Below are positions 7,953 through 16,781 of a stretch of 64,000 nt of DNA, one piece after another; position 1 is the first letter of the stretch, and each line of letters starts with the position of its first letter. A program made the position numbers and the translations under genes. The stretch is taken from NCBI GenBank assembly GCA_037441775.1, contig JBBIRO010000008.1:1-64000 (forward strand), in the 5' to 3' direction. The notes under the pieces are model-generated. The model worked only from the letters and a program-made list of their open reading frames with translations, searched no databases and was not told the DNA's origin. This stretch comes from CAMTWB01 sp037441775. Lineage in GTDB: Bacteria; Desulfobacterota; Syntrophia; Syntrophales; CAMTWB01.

Positions 7953-8732
7953 TTACAAGGCTAGATTGTCAAAAATCTCCGTGGTTTCCGCCGAGTATAT
8001 TCCCTCTTTTTGATAGATCGCAAGCGGCGGCAGCACCTCCAGTTCCTCATTGGCCCCCTTGATCCCTTCCACCAGAACGAATCTGGCCGGGCTTTCCATT
8101 CGGGAATGTACAAGTTGGAGACGCTTTGGCTCCAAGCGATGGCGGCGGAATTGATAGAGCAGCTCCACCATCCGGGCAGCCGGATAGATGGCATAGGCCC
8201 GTCCCCCGTGGGGCAGGAGATACCAGGCCGCGGCCAGAAAATCGGGCAGGGCCGCTTTGATCTCATGCCGGGCAATGGCCTTTTGCGGCAGAGGGTTTAT
8301 CCGCCCGCTGCCCGAGCGGTGATAGGGGGGATTGAATACCGCCATTCCAAATGATTCCGGCGGCAAAATATTCTTGACCTCACGAATGTCGGCCTTACGG
8401 ATTTCAATCTTGTCCTTCAGGCCGTTGAGGATTACGTTTCGCTTGGCCAGGTCAACCAGTTCCTCCTGAATCTCTATCCCCGTGACCTTTTTTACTCCTG
8501 GTCTCCTGGCTAAAAGCAGCGCAATGATGCCGCTGCCGACTCCCAGGTCCACCAGCCGTTCATTGGCCCCAGTAAGAACAAAATTGGCCAGAATGAGAGA
8601 ATCGATGGAAAAGCGGTATCCGCGCTCACTCTGGAGCAGCCTAAGACGCCCGTTAAGGATTACATCCAGAGATTCTCCTTCGGTACAAGAAACGAGATCC
8701 TCTGTGAAGTGGTCGGTCTGCGGTGCACCCAT
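7953..8732 (-). CDS. TrmN6-like SAM-dependent N6-adenine methyltransferase
   Basis: 259 residues. The class I methyltransferase motif is VDLGVGSGIIALLLARR, followed by an acidic strand end (TGIEIQEE) and the N6-adenine signature FNPPYHRSG. The RFSIDSLILANFV segment near residue 40 is typical of the YfiC/TrmN6 group, which methylates A37 of tRNA1-Val in enterobacteria. The start is 16 bases downstream of DUF1015, suggesting one transcript. Exact tRNA specificity cannot be judged; an rRNA or protein-release-factor substrate is less likely because the NPPY context fits nucleic-acid adenine. Confidence 0.8.
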   Translation of the reverse strand: MGAPQTDHFTEDLVSCTEGESLDVILNGRLRLLQSERGYRFSIDSLILANFVLTGANERLVDLGVGSGIIALLLARRPGVKKVTGIEIQEELVDLAKRNVILNGLKDKIEIRKADIREVKNILPPESFGMAVFNPPYHRSGSGRINPLPQKAIARHEIKAALPDFLAAAWYLLPHGGRAYAIYPAARMVELLYQFRRHRLEPKRLQLVHSRMESPARFVLVEGIKGANEELEVLPPLAIYQKEGIYSAETTEIFDNLAL

Positions 8733-8748
8733 TGTTATCGTGACCTAC

Positions 8749-9996
8749 TCAAGGGCCGGTCAGGAGGTGGGTGAATAATCCACTCCTTAGCTTCGGTTCG
8801 AACCAGGTTGACTTGGGGGGCATCAGTAGACCTGCATCCGCCACCCGCATTAAATCTTCAATGCTCGTGGGATAAAGAATAATAGCCAAGTCAAATTGTC
8901 CGGAATCGACCAGCCGCTCCAGCTCAGCGGTCCCCCTTGCGCCGCCGATGAAATCGACCCTGTCGCTTAGACGCGGATCGGAGATGCCCAGTACCGGGGC
9001 CAGGAGTCGCTCCTGAAGAAGATGAGCGGGAATATTCGCCAGTGGGTCAGTCCGGTCAGGCGGATGATTTTGTGCCTGCAAATGATGCCACCGGCCCTGG
9101 AAATAGATGCTAAACTCGTTGGCTGCCCTCGGGGTCATGGTTTGCACATCTAAATTCAACAGGAAATTTTCCCTTATTCTTTCTAGAAATTCCTCAGGAG
9201 AGTGGCCGCCGAGACCCTTCACCAAGCGATTATAAGCCATAATCCACAATTGGTCGTGGGGGAAAAGCACGGACAGCATGAAATCAGACGGAAGAAGTCG
9301 AGATGATTCCGGGTGGAACTGCCTAAACCTTCTGGCGGCCTCGGCGGCGGCTGCCGCCCGATGGTGGCCATCGGCGATATAGAGCGCCGGAAGCAGCGAA
9401 AACTTTTGCCGGATCTCGTTGGTATCCTGGCTGTCAGCGACCACCCAGATAGTATGCTCAACCCCGTCATCGGCAACGAACGAATATTCCGGTGGGGCTG
9501 CGGCCAGCCTGGCCATCAGGTCGTCAATGGCCTTCACCGCCCGGTAGGCGATAAACACCGGCCCAGTCTGGGAAGCGACCGTCATGATATGCTTTATCCG
9601 ATCAAGTTGCTTGTGGCTGCGGGTCAGTTCGTGTTTCTTGATCAATCCTTCTTCATATTGAGCGACGTTAAGACAGGAAACCAGCCCAAGCTGCCTTCGC
9701 CCCTCGATGGCGAGCCGGTAGAGATAAAAGCATGGTTTTGGATCCTGGAATAATACGCCCTGCTGGATAAGTCTCGTTAAATTTGCCTTGGAATTGAGGA
9801 AGGGGGTTTCATCATCCAGCGGTAGTTCTTCCTTTAAGCCTAGTCCGGTTTTTTCGACCTGGAGAAATGAGAGGGGGTTATTGGCCAGTATCTCGTTTGC
9901 CTCGGCCAGTCCCACCACATCATAAGGCGGGGCCGCAACAGCCTGGGCGTACTGTCTGGCGGGTCTTAAGGCCTTAAAGGGCTCGATTGCGAGCAT
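8749..9996 (-). CDS. DUF1015 family protein
   Basis: 415 residues, full length for the family. The opening IEPFKALRPA and AAPPYDVV, and later YIADGHHRAAAA, are hallmark DUF1015 motifs. AGGAGAG lies 6 bases before the ATG. Members are widespread in anaerobes, often near serine or one-carbon genes, but no activity is established. It heads a minus-strand pair with the TrmN6-like methyltransferase. No membrane segments or signal peptide are seen, so it is probably cytoplasmic. Confidence 0.85.
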   Translation of the reverse strand: MLAIEPFKALRPARQYAQAVAAPPYDVVGLAEANEILANNPLSFLQVEKTGLGLKEELPLDDETPFLNSKANLTRLIQQGVLFQDPKPCFYLYRLAIEGRRQLGLVSCLNVAQYEEGLIKKHELTRSHKQLDRIKHIMTVASQTGPVFIAYRAVKAIDDLMARLAAAPPEYSFVADDGVEHTIWVVADSQDTNEIRQKFSLLPALYIADGHHRAAAAAEAARRFRQFHPESSRLLPSDFMLSVLFPHDQLWIMAYNRLVKGLGGHSPEEFLERIRENFLLNLDVQTMTPRAANEFSIYFQGRWHHLQAQNHPPDRTDPLANIPAHLLQERLLAPVLGISDPRLSDRVDFIGGARGTAELERLVDSGQFDLAIILYPTSIEDLMRVADAGLLMPPKSTWFEPKLRSGLFTHLLTGP

Positions 9997-10096
9997 AGTT
10001 TACTCTCCTGTTGAAAATTTTTTAGCATACTGCGATATTACTAGGCAAGTAGAAATGGCCGCAGCAGCAAGAAACAAGCATACAAGCGAGGTAAAA

Positions 10097-10597
10097 ATGA
10101 CGGAAATCAGCAGGATATTCATTCACGGATTGGATAGTTCAAGCCAGGGCACGAAAGCCACCTTTTTCCGGGCCAAATACCCCGATATGATTATTGAGGA
10201 TTTCGTCGGCGGCCTTACGGATAAAATGAACCAACTGGAGAGGTTACTGGCCGGGGAAAAACAATTGATCATCGTCGGATCCAGTTACGGGGGGCTGATG
10301 GCCACGCTTTATGCCTTCGACCACCCGGAGCGGATTCGCAAGCTTATCCTTCTGGCCCCGGCGCTGACCCTGCCGGAGTTTAACCCCGATATAAGTAGGC
10401 GGCTTGAGCAACCTGTGCTGATATACCACGGCAACCACGACGAACTTATACCGCAAGAGGCGCTTGCAACAATCGCCGGCCGGCATTTTGCTTGCCTGGA
10501 TTTTAAGCTTGTGGACGATGATCACTCGCTGCACACAACCTTCCACAAGCTCCCGTGGCGCAACCTCCTGGAATACAGCGCCGCTTTCCCCGGCTAA
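10097..10597 (+). CDS. YqiA-type alpha/beta-hydrolase esterase
   Basis: 166 residues, short like YqiA/UPF0227 esterases. It has the oxyanion-side motif FIHGLDSS near the start, the nucleophile elbow VGSSYGG (Ser), a late aspartate in YHGNHDELIP and a histidine in DDDHSLH, giving a full catalytic triad. An upstream in-frame start at 10055 exists, but the ATG at 10097 has GAGG 5 bases before it and places the HG motif where the family expects it. The substrate is unknown, probably a short acyl ester. It is monocistronic as far as seen; a strong promoter for gmhA lies downstream. Confidence 0.8.
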   Translation: MTEISRIFIHGLDSSSQGTKATFFRAKYPDMIIEDFVGGLTDKMNQLERLLAGEKQLIIVGSSYGGLMATLYAFDHPERIRKLILLAPALTLPEFNPDISRRLEQPVLIYHGNHDELIPQEALATIAGRHFACLDFKLVDDDHSLHTTFHKLPWRNLLEYSAAFPG

Positions 10598-10689
10598 GCC
10601 CCTAATGGGCATCGAGATCCCCTGCGTAAATTTCTTTTTTTTTACGGGATATATGCTTTAGCCCTGCTAAAGTTTTCCCTGAGCCGCCC

Positions 10690-10718
10690 TTGACATACCT
10701 CATCCCCATTCCTATATT
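10690..10718 (+). promoter_or_regulatory. Sigma-70 promoter upstream of gmhA
   Basis: A consensus TTGACA (10690-10695) and TATATT (10713-10718) with a 17-base spacer, about 65 bases before the gmhA start. It is the best vegetative promoter in this half of the window and probably drives gmhA and possibly grpE-dnaK. Confidence 0.65.
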
Positions 10719-10790
10719 AGCCGCGTTGCCGCAATCGAGATTCTGATTGCCACGTTTACCGCAATAATAACCGGTAAGCTGGAGAAACAA

Positions 10791-11375
10791 ATGGAAGACT
10801 ATATTATAAGAATATTCAAGGACAGCAGCTTGGCAAAGGAGAATTTCGTCAACGAAAATCTCCTTAAAATTGTGGAGGTGGTGGAGGCTATCACCAACGC
10901 TCTGAAAGCGGGAAACAAGATTCTCCTTTTCGGCAATGGCGGCAGCGCCGCGGACGCCCAGCATCTGGCGGCAGAGTTTGTTAATCGTTTTATTATCGAA
11001 CGACCGCCGCTTCCAGCCATCGCCCTTAGTACCGACACCTCGGTCCTTACCAGCATCGGAAATGATTACGACTTTTCGGAAATTTTCAGCAAGCAGATCA
11101 GAGCCTTGGGGCAGGAAGGAGACGTGGCCTGGGGGATGAGCACCAGCGGCAAGTCCCCAAATGTGCTCAAAGGATTGCGGACGGCAAAGAAAATGGGTCT
11201 TGTGACTCTGGGCATTACCGGCCGCGATGGCGGGGAAATGGCTGCTGTCGCTGACTATTGCCTAAATGTTTCATCGCAGAGCACGCCGCGGATACAGGAG
11301 GTGCACATCACTTTAGGACATGTTATTTGTGAACTGGTGGACTATAAGCTGTTCCAGAGGCCTGATCTCCCCTAG
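10791..11375 (+). CDS. gmhA: Sedoheptulose-7-phosphate isomerase
   Basis: 194 residues, full length. It has a SIS domain with the sugar-phosphate loop FGNGGSAADAQHLAAEF and the second site STSGKSPNV. It converts sedoheptulose 7-phosphate to D-glycero-D-manno-heptose 7-phosphate, the first step to the heptose of lipopolysaccharide core, which implies a Gram-negative envelope. GGAG lies 6 bases before the ATG. It is about 50 bases upstream of grpE, so cotranscription with the chaperone genes is possible. Other SIS phosphosugar isomerases are the main alternative, but length and motifs fit GmhA well. Confidence 0.9.
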   Translation: MEDYIIRIFKDSSLAKENFVNENLLKIVEVVEAITNALKAGNKILLFGNGGSAADAQHLAAEFVNRFIIERPPLPAIALSTDTSVLTSIGNDYDFSEIFSKQIRALGQEGDVAWGMSTSGKSPNVLKGLRTAKKMGLVTLGITGRDGGEMAAVADYCLNVSSQSTPRIQEVHITLGHVICELVDYKLFQRPDLP

Positions 11376-11423
11376 TGGTTTTCCTGGACTGGGGATGGAC
11401 GGAAAGGATTAAGATAGAAAATC

Positions 11424-12035
11424 ATGATCAGAAAAACAACGGACAAGGAAAAAAAGCAAAAGACAATACTGGCGGAAGAAATCGTGGAAGAACAAGCGGG
11501 CAAGGATAGCGTCGAACTGACTAGCCGGGAAGAGGTCATTGAAAAATTAAAAGAGGCAGAGAAAAAGGCCGAAGAGAATAAGGAAAAATATCTTCGCGCC
11601 CTGGCTGACCTTGAGAACTACCGGAAGAGATCAGAAAAAGAAAAAAACGAGATACGCAAATTCGGCAACGAAGATATTATCAGGGATGTGGTGCCCTTAA
11701 TTGACACTTTAAATCGGGCAATCGGCCACGCCTCCGGGCCCGGTGCAATAGAGGCTTTAAAAAGCGGGCTTAGACTTGTTCAAGAACAGCTTGTTTGCTG
11801 TCTGAAGAAATACGGCCTGGAGGAAATCGAGGCTTTAGGGAAGGCATTTGATCCCCGGCTCCATGAGGCAATGCTTCACACGGAAAGTGACCAGCATAAA
11901 CAAAACGAGATAGTCGAGGAATACGAGAAGGGTTACCTGCTGCATGGCAGACTGTTGAAACCCACCCGGGTTTCGGTTTGCAAAGGCCAGGAGACAATGA
12001 GCGATTGTAGCTGTAAATGCGAAAAAGAAAATTGA
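11424..12035 (+). CDS. grpE: Nucleotide exchange factor GrpE
   Basis: 203 residues. A charged N-terminus leads into a long coiled coil (about residues 35-85, including ALADLENYRKRSEKEK) and the beta-wing domain with the GLEEIEALGKAFDPRLHEAM segment. It releases ADP from DnaK. It sits 31 bases before dnaK, the classic pairing. The odd part is the C-terminus: after the normal end (LKPTRVSVCKG) it carries a short cysteine-rich tail, DCSCKCEKEN, which GrpE normally lacks. No CIRCE element is seen upstream. Confidence 0.93.
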   Translation: MIRKTTDKEKKQKTILAEEIVEEQAGKDSVELTSREEVIEKLKEAEKKAEENKEKYLRALADLENYRKRSEKEKNEIRKFGNEDIIRDVVPLIDTLNRAIGHASGPGAIEALKSGLRLVQEQLVCCLKKYGLEEIEALGKAFDPRLHEAMLHTESDQHKQNEIVEEYEKGYLLHGRLLKPTRVSVCKGQETMSDCSCKCEKEN

Positions 12036-12066
12036 TGTGATCAGAAGCTAAGGAGGACAAATAGTT

Positions 12067-13965
12067 ATGGGAAAGATAATAGGGATCGATTTGGGAACGA
12101 CCAATTCTTGTGTAGCGGTTATGGAAGCGGGTGATCCCGTGGTAATAGCAAATCAGGAGGGGAACAGGACAACGCCTTCGATGGTGGCCTTTACGGATGG
12201 CGGTGAAAGACTGGTAGGCCAGATTGCCAAAAGACAGGCGGTAACCAATCCGGAAAATACGGTTTACGCTATCAAGAGGCTTATCGGAAGAAAATATACT
12301 TCCAAAGAGGTACAGTACGACAAGACCATCAGCCCCTTTAGCATCACCGGGGCCGCAAACGGTGACGCCCAAATCACTATCCGGGGCAAGAACTACAGCC
12401 CGGCCGAAATATCATCAATAGTCCTTGGTAAAATGAAGCAGACCGCCGAGGATTATCTCGGGGAAAAAGTTGCGGACGCGGTGATAACCGTACCGGCCTA
12501 CTTTAATGATTCCCAGCGTCAGGCCACCAAGGATGCGGGGAAAATCGCCGGACTGAACGTGCTGCGGATCATAAACGAGCCCACAGCGGCGGCCCTTGCC
12601 TATGGCCTGGACAAGAAGAAGGACGAGCGGATAGCGGTATTTGACCTGGGAGGCGGAACATTTGACATCTCAATTCTGGAAATCGGCGATGGCGTCTTCG
12701 AGGTAAAAGCAACCAATGGCGACACCCATCTGGGTGGAGAAGATTTTGATCAAAGGATCATCGATTATATCGCCACGGAATTTAAAAAGGATCAGGGAAT
12801 AGACATCCGCAGCGACCGGATGGCCCTCCAGCGGGTTAAAGAAGCAGCCGAGAAGGCCAAAATGGAGCTTTCCACGGTAATGGAGACCGACATCAACCTA
12901 CCCTTCATTACCGCCGATGCCTCCGGCCCCAAGCACCTGAGCATGAAACTTAGCCGGGCGAAGATGGAATCGCTGGTGGAGGAACTGATCGAGAAGGTTG
13001 AACAGCCCTGCCGGATGGCTATGAAGGACGCCGGAATTTCCGCCAAGGATATTGACGAAGTTATCTTGGTAGGTGGTATGACCCGAATGCCTCGAGTGCA
13101 GCAAAAGGTCAAGGAGCTCTTCGGTAAAGAGCCTCATAAGGGGGTGAACCCGGATGAAGTGGTGGCCATTGGGGCGGCAATCCAGGGCGGCGTTTTGGGC
13201 GGCGATGTGCGGGATGTGCTCCTTTTGGATGTTACCCCTCTTTCCCTGGGCATCGAGACCTTAGGCGGAGTAATGACCAAACTAATCGAGAAGAACACCA
13301 CCATTCCAACCAAAAAAAGCCAGGTGTTTTCTACCGCCGCGGACAACCAGCCGGCGGTCAGCATTCATGTGCTGCAAGGAGAGCGGTCAATGGCCGCTGA
13401 CAACCGTACCCTGGGAAGATTTGAACTGGTTGGTATTCCGGCGGCGCCCAGAGGGGTGCCTCAAATCGAAGTGACATTCGATATCGACGCTAACGGCATC
13501 GTTCATGTATCGGCCAAGGATCTGGGAACCGGCAAGGAGCAGAGCATCAAGATAACCGCGTCGAGCGGTCTCAGCGAAGAGGAGATCCGCCGCCTAGTCA
13601 AGGATGCCGATGCCCACGCGGAAGAAGACCGGCGCAAGAAGGAGCTTATCGAGGCCAAAAATAACGCCGATTCCATGGCCTATTCAGTGGAAAAGAGTAT
13701 GAAGGAGTTTGGCGACAAACTGGATCAGGCGGAGAGGAACAAGATCGAAGCCGCTATCGCCAGGGTAAGGAAGGCCATCGAGGGTGATGACCTGGATGCT
13801 GTTAAGTCGGCCCAGGAAGAGTTGACCAATGCCTCTCACAAGATGGCGGAGGCCATGTACGCCAAAACCGCTCAGCAGGAAAAATCACAGCAGACTACCC
13901 AGGAGGGCCCCGGCAGTAAAGATGATGATGTGGTGGACGCCGATTTTGAAGATGTTAAAAAATAA
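12067..13965 (+). CDS. dnaK: Chaperone DnaK (Hsp70)
   Basis: 632 residues. All three Hsp70 signatures are present: GIDLGTTNSCVAVME at the start, VFDLGGGTFDISILE (about residue 195), and VILVGGMTRMPRVQ (about residue 336). Then come the substrate-binding domain and an acidic C-terminal tail. AAGGAGG lies well placed before the ATG. It folds and protects proteins with DnaJ and GrpE; dnaJ is not in the window. The transcript is probably closed by the terminator at 14041-14073. Confidence 0.98.
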   Translation: MGKIIGIDLGTTNSCVAVMEAGDPVVIANQEGNRTTPSMVAFTDGGERLVGQIAKRQAVTNPENTVYAIKRLIGRKYTSKEVQYDKTISPFSITGAANGDAQITIRGKNYSPAEISSIVLGKMKQTAEDYLGEKVADAVITVPAYFNDSQRQATKDAGKIAGLNVLRIINEPTAAALAYGLDKKKDERIAVFDLGGGTFDISILEIGDGVFEVKATNGDTHLGGEDFDQRIIDYIATEFKKDQGIDIRSDRMALQRVKEAAEKAKMELSTVMETDINLPFITADASGPKHLSMKLSRAKMESLVEELIEKVEQPCRMAMKDAGISAKDIDEVILVGGMTRMPRVQQKVKELFGKEPHKGVNPDEVVAIGAAIQGGVLGGDVRDVLLLDVTPLSLGIETLGGVMTKLIEKNTTIPTKKSQVFSTAADNQPAVSIHVLQGERSMAADNRTLGRFELVGIPAAPRGVPQIEVTFDIDANGIVHVSAKDLGTGKEQSIKITASSGLSEEEIRRLVKDADAHAEEDRRKKELIEAKNNADSMAYSVEKSMKEFGDKLDQAERNKIEAAIARVRKAIEGDDLDAVKSAQEELTNASHKMAEAMYAKTAQQEKSQQTTQEGPGSKDDDVVDADFEDVKK

Positions 13966-14040
13966 AAAATAGGCGGCAGCCTGAACGGCGGCAGGATTTC
14001 ACGGAGCTCCGAAAGGAAATGAGCTGAAGTTCTTTATCGA

Positions 14041-14073
14041 ATCCCGGCAGCAAATTTCGCTGCCGGGATTTTT
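14041..14073 (+). terminator. Rho-independent terminator after dnaK
   Basis: An 11-base-pair stem, ATCCCGGCAGC (14041-14051) with GCTGCCGGGAT (14059-14069), is followed by a short T-run. It lies 75 bases after dnaK and before surE. Confidence 0.8.
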
Positions 14074-14131
14074 GTAGCAGGTAGTCTTTGCCCGGTTGGT
14101 CTATTTAAATCCATGAAGGGAATGTTAAACC

Positions 14132-14893
14132 ATGAAATTTCTCTTAACTAACGATGACGGCATCTATGCCCCGGGACTTGGCGCCCTGTACCAGGAACTA
14201 TCCCAAATCGCCGAATGTTTGATAGTAGCGCCGGAGGTCGAGCAGAGCGCCGTTGGTCATGCCATTACTATTTTTCGTCCCCTTATGGTCCGCCGCGTGA
14301 ACAAGAATGGCCAATTCCTAGGATACGCCGTTTCCGGAACGCCGGCGGACTGCGTCAAGCTGGGGATCAGGGAGATTGCCAAGGGACCGCTTGATCTGGT
14401 TGTCTCCGGGATAAATATGGGCGCCAACGTTGGTACCAACGTCATTTACTCCGGAACGGTTTCCGCTGCCACCGAGGCCGCCATTATGGGGTTGCCGTCG
14501 CTTGCGGTTTCCCTAGGCGCTCGCAGGAAAGCGGATTTCTCTTGCGCCGCCCGTTGGGCGCGCAAAATGGCGGAATTTATTATCGCCGGTAATTTTGACG
14601 ATGTCATTGCCTTGAATGTCAACGTTCCCAGCCTGCCGGAGAGCGAGATCAAGGGAGTTCTGGTTACTAGACAGGGAAAGACCAGGCTGATCGAAAACTT
14701 CGCCCAACGGGTTGACCCGCGGGACAATACCTACTACTGGCTGGCCGGTGAAACCATCTGCCCTCAGGACGAAGGCTTGGATACCGATGCCCAGGCACTA
14801 AAAAACGGTTTTGTTTCCGTTACCCCCATTCAGTACGATCTAACCTGCTACAGCAGGATCGCCGAACTGAAAAACAAGGTGACCTGTATTTAA
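14132..14893 (+). CDS. surE: 5'/3'-nucleotidase SurE
   Basis: 253 residues, full length. The metal-binding start LTNDDGIYAPG (Asp-Asp pair), APEVEQSAVGH, SGTPADCVKLG and GINMGANVG are SurE signatures. It dephosphorylates nucleoside monophosphates with a divalent metal and is linked to stress survival. It stands alone between the dnaK terminator and the rex gene on the opposite strand. Confidence 0.95.
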   Translation: MKFLLTNDDGIYAPGLGALYQELSQIAECLIVAPEVEQSAVGHAITIFRPLMVRRVNKNGQFLGYAVSGTPADCVKLGIREIAKGPLDLVVSGINMGANVGTNVIYSGTVSAATEAAIMGLPSLAVSLGARRKADFSCAARWARKMAEFIIAGNFDDVIALNVNVPSLPESEIKGVLVTRQGKTRLIENFAQRVDPRDNTYYWLAGETICPQDEGLDTDAQALKNGFVSVTPIQYDLTCYSRIAELKNKVTCI

Positions 14894-15101
14894 GTCTTAA
14901 AAAAGAAGGCTTTTTACCCAGTTTTCGAAAGCTGACGAATTAGCAAAAAAGTCCGATTTCCCCTCACATTGCGGGAGGCGATAAAGTGGATGGGGCTGAA
15001 CATTTGAAATGAAGGCTGTTACCTCCATTATCGTAACCTCTCTCCCCTCAAGGTACAGGGAGCTTGCAACTATTTACTAAGACGTTAAGTCTGTTTGCCG
15101 C

Positions 15102-15764
15102 CTAATCTATTATCTTGCCCTTAAGCCGCCTCAAAAAAGACAGTTTTTCCAGCTTGGCGGCAAGGTCCACATCTTCCACACATACCCCTTTGGGAGGCTT
15201 TACGTGTTTAGGCACAAAGTTCAAAACCGAATGCACTCCATTCTTAGCTAAACGGTTGATAATTTCCTGCAGATTATCCGGCCGGCAGGTAAGAATTGCC
15301 ATATCCGCCTCATAATGAGGTATAACGGATTCCAACTCCCGTATATGATAACACCTTCTGCCGGCAAAAACCTTTCCCACCTTTTCCGGATCGATGTCGA
15401 GAACTGCGGAAATATGAAAACCGCGTTCCTCAAATCCCCGGTACGATAAAAGCGCCTGTCCAAGATTCCCCACTCCCACCAAAACGGCGTTCTGAAGGCT
15501 ATCAGTGCCCAATATTTTGCTGATGGTCTCAATCATCTGGCGAGTAGGGTAGCCGCTGGAAATACTGCCGAAGCTGCCGAAAGAAGACAAATCCCTTCTG
15601 AGCTGAGCCGCGGTTACGCCGACCAGATCGGCAAGCTGATGAGAAAACACATTCTCAACCCCCACCTGGCTCAGTTCTTCCAAAACCTTACGATAAATGC
15701 TCATCCGCTCTATTGTGCGAAGTGCTATTTTCTTTTCATCTTTGATTTTTTTTATTTTTTTCAT
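15102..15764 (-). CDS. rex: Redox-sensing transcriptional repressor Rex
   Basis: 220 residues from the ATG at 15764, chosen because GGAGG lies 7 bases upstream; an upstream in-frame start at 15791 has no such site. It has an N-terminal winged helix (about residues 15-75, with VTAAQLRRDLSSFG) and a Rossmann domain with the NAD(H)-binding VLVGVGNLGQALLSY. Rex represses fermentation and electron-transfer genes and lets go when NADH is high. In a genome full of bifurcating NADH- and ferredoxin-linked enzymes it is a natural master switch. I did not find a convincing full Rex operator near the bam or hdr genes. Confidence 0.93.
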   Translation of the reverse strand: MKKIKKIKDEKKIALRTIERMSIYRKVLEELSQVGVENVFSHQLADLVGVTAAQLRRDLSSFGSFGSISSGYPTRQMIETISKILGTDSLQNAVLVGVGNLGQALLSYRGFEERGFHISAVLDIDPEKVGKVFAGRRCYHIRELESVIPHYEADMAILTCRPDNLQEIINRLAKNGVHSVLNFVPKHVKPPKGVCVEDVDLAAKLEKLSFLRRLKGKIID

Positions 15765-15916
15765 CGTGGCACCTCCTGTTTTATCGTCCACCTTAAAAAA
15801 CCAATTGAAAAAGAACCCTTGAATCTAAATGGTAAATCAATTAATCTACAATCAAGATCGTACCCCGGCAGGCAAAACAGACTTTCACTCGCCGAAAGCG
15901 CATGGAGCCATTGAGC

Positions 15917-16699
15917 ATGGACGTCAGACTGCGAGCGATCAGAAAAAAATTGCTGCCCCTGGGGCTGGCAGTACTTAGCCTGATGATCATCGGCTGTTAT
16001 AAAGCAACCGGGCCGATGCTTGCCACACCACAGGCGCCGGCTGGGAAATTATTGTCTCCGGTCGGTTTTACCATCCAGGCGGGAGCCTTCCTGCGGGTGG
16101 AAAATGCCGCCCGCCTGACCGCCACTTTGCAAAATCAGGGACAGGACGCCACCTATTTCCAGGATCATTCCGGCCTGTACAAGGTTAGATTCGGCAGCTA
16201 CAACAATCGTACCGAGGCTGAAAGAGCAGCTCATGCTCTCAAGGGAGAAGGCATAATCGACGATTTCATCATTATTGTCCCCGAGGAATCACCGGCTTGG
16301 CGCAGCAAAAACCTGGGCACCAACTATCTGCGCGCAGAAATCACCAAAACCGCTGTTGGTTTTATCGGGATCCCCTACCTTTGGGGTGGCAGCGACATCG
16401 ATTCCGGTTTCGATTGCAGCGGCCTTACCAAGGCTGTCTATCAGCTAAACGGCATCAAGCTGCCCCGCACCTCGCAAGGACAATACGCAAGCGGTCATCC
16501 CGTAGACCGGTTAAAGCTTTCTCCGGGGGATCTGCTATTCTTTGCAGTTCAGAAGCCGGGCGACATTTCCCATGTGGGAATATACATTGGCAACGACCAG
16601 TTTGTCCATGCCCCCAGCCAGGGAAAACAAATACGTCTGGACTCGCTTGGTCAGCCGTATTATCAAAGCAGATTTAAGGGCGCGCGCTCTATTCTATAA
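15917..16699 (+). CDS. SPOR-NlpC/P60 lipoprotein peptidoglycan hydrolase
   Basis: 260 residues from the ATG at 15917, which has GGAG at good spacing; the ATG at 15902 is an alternative. The N-terminal signal ends in a lipobox (LMIIGC), so it is a membrane-anchored lipoprotein. A SPOR domain (about residues 48-120, starting FTIQAGAF) should bind denuded septal glycan. The C-terminal NlpC/P60 domain has the catalytic cysteine in FDCSGLTKAVY and histidines in DISHVGIYIG and FVHAPS. It probably cuts gamma-D-Glu-Dpm or similar cross-links during division. The SPOR plus NlpC order is less common than either domain alone. Confidence 0.9.
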   Translation: MDVRLRAIRKKLLPLGLAVLSLMIIGCYKATGPMLATPQAPAGKLLSPVGFTIQAGAFLRVENAARLTATLQNQGQDATYFQDHSGLYKVRFGSYNNRTEAERAAHALKGEGIIDDFIIIVPEESPAWRSKNLGTNYLRAEITKTAVGFIGIPYLWGGSDIDSGFDCSGLTKAVYQLNGIKLPRTSQGQYASGHPVDRLKLSPGDLLFFAVQKPGDISHVGIYIGNDQFVHAPSQGKQIRLDSLGQPYYQSRFKGARSIL

Positions 16700-16781
16700 T
16701 AGCTATTTGTAAAACGATAGTCAACTGGATATTGCCATTTCACCACAGTTATCAGGTGCGATATCAGGAAAGGAGGGCGAG

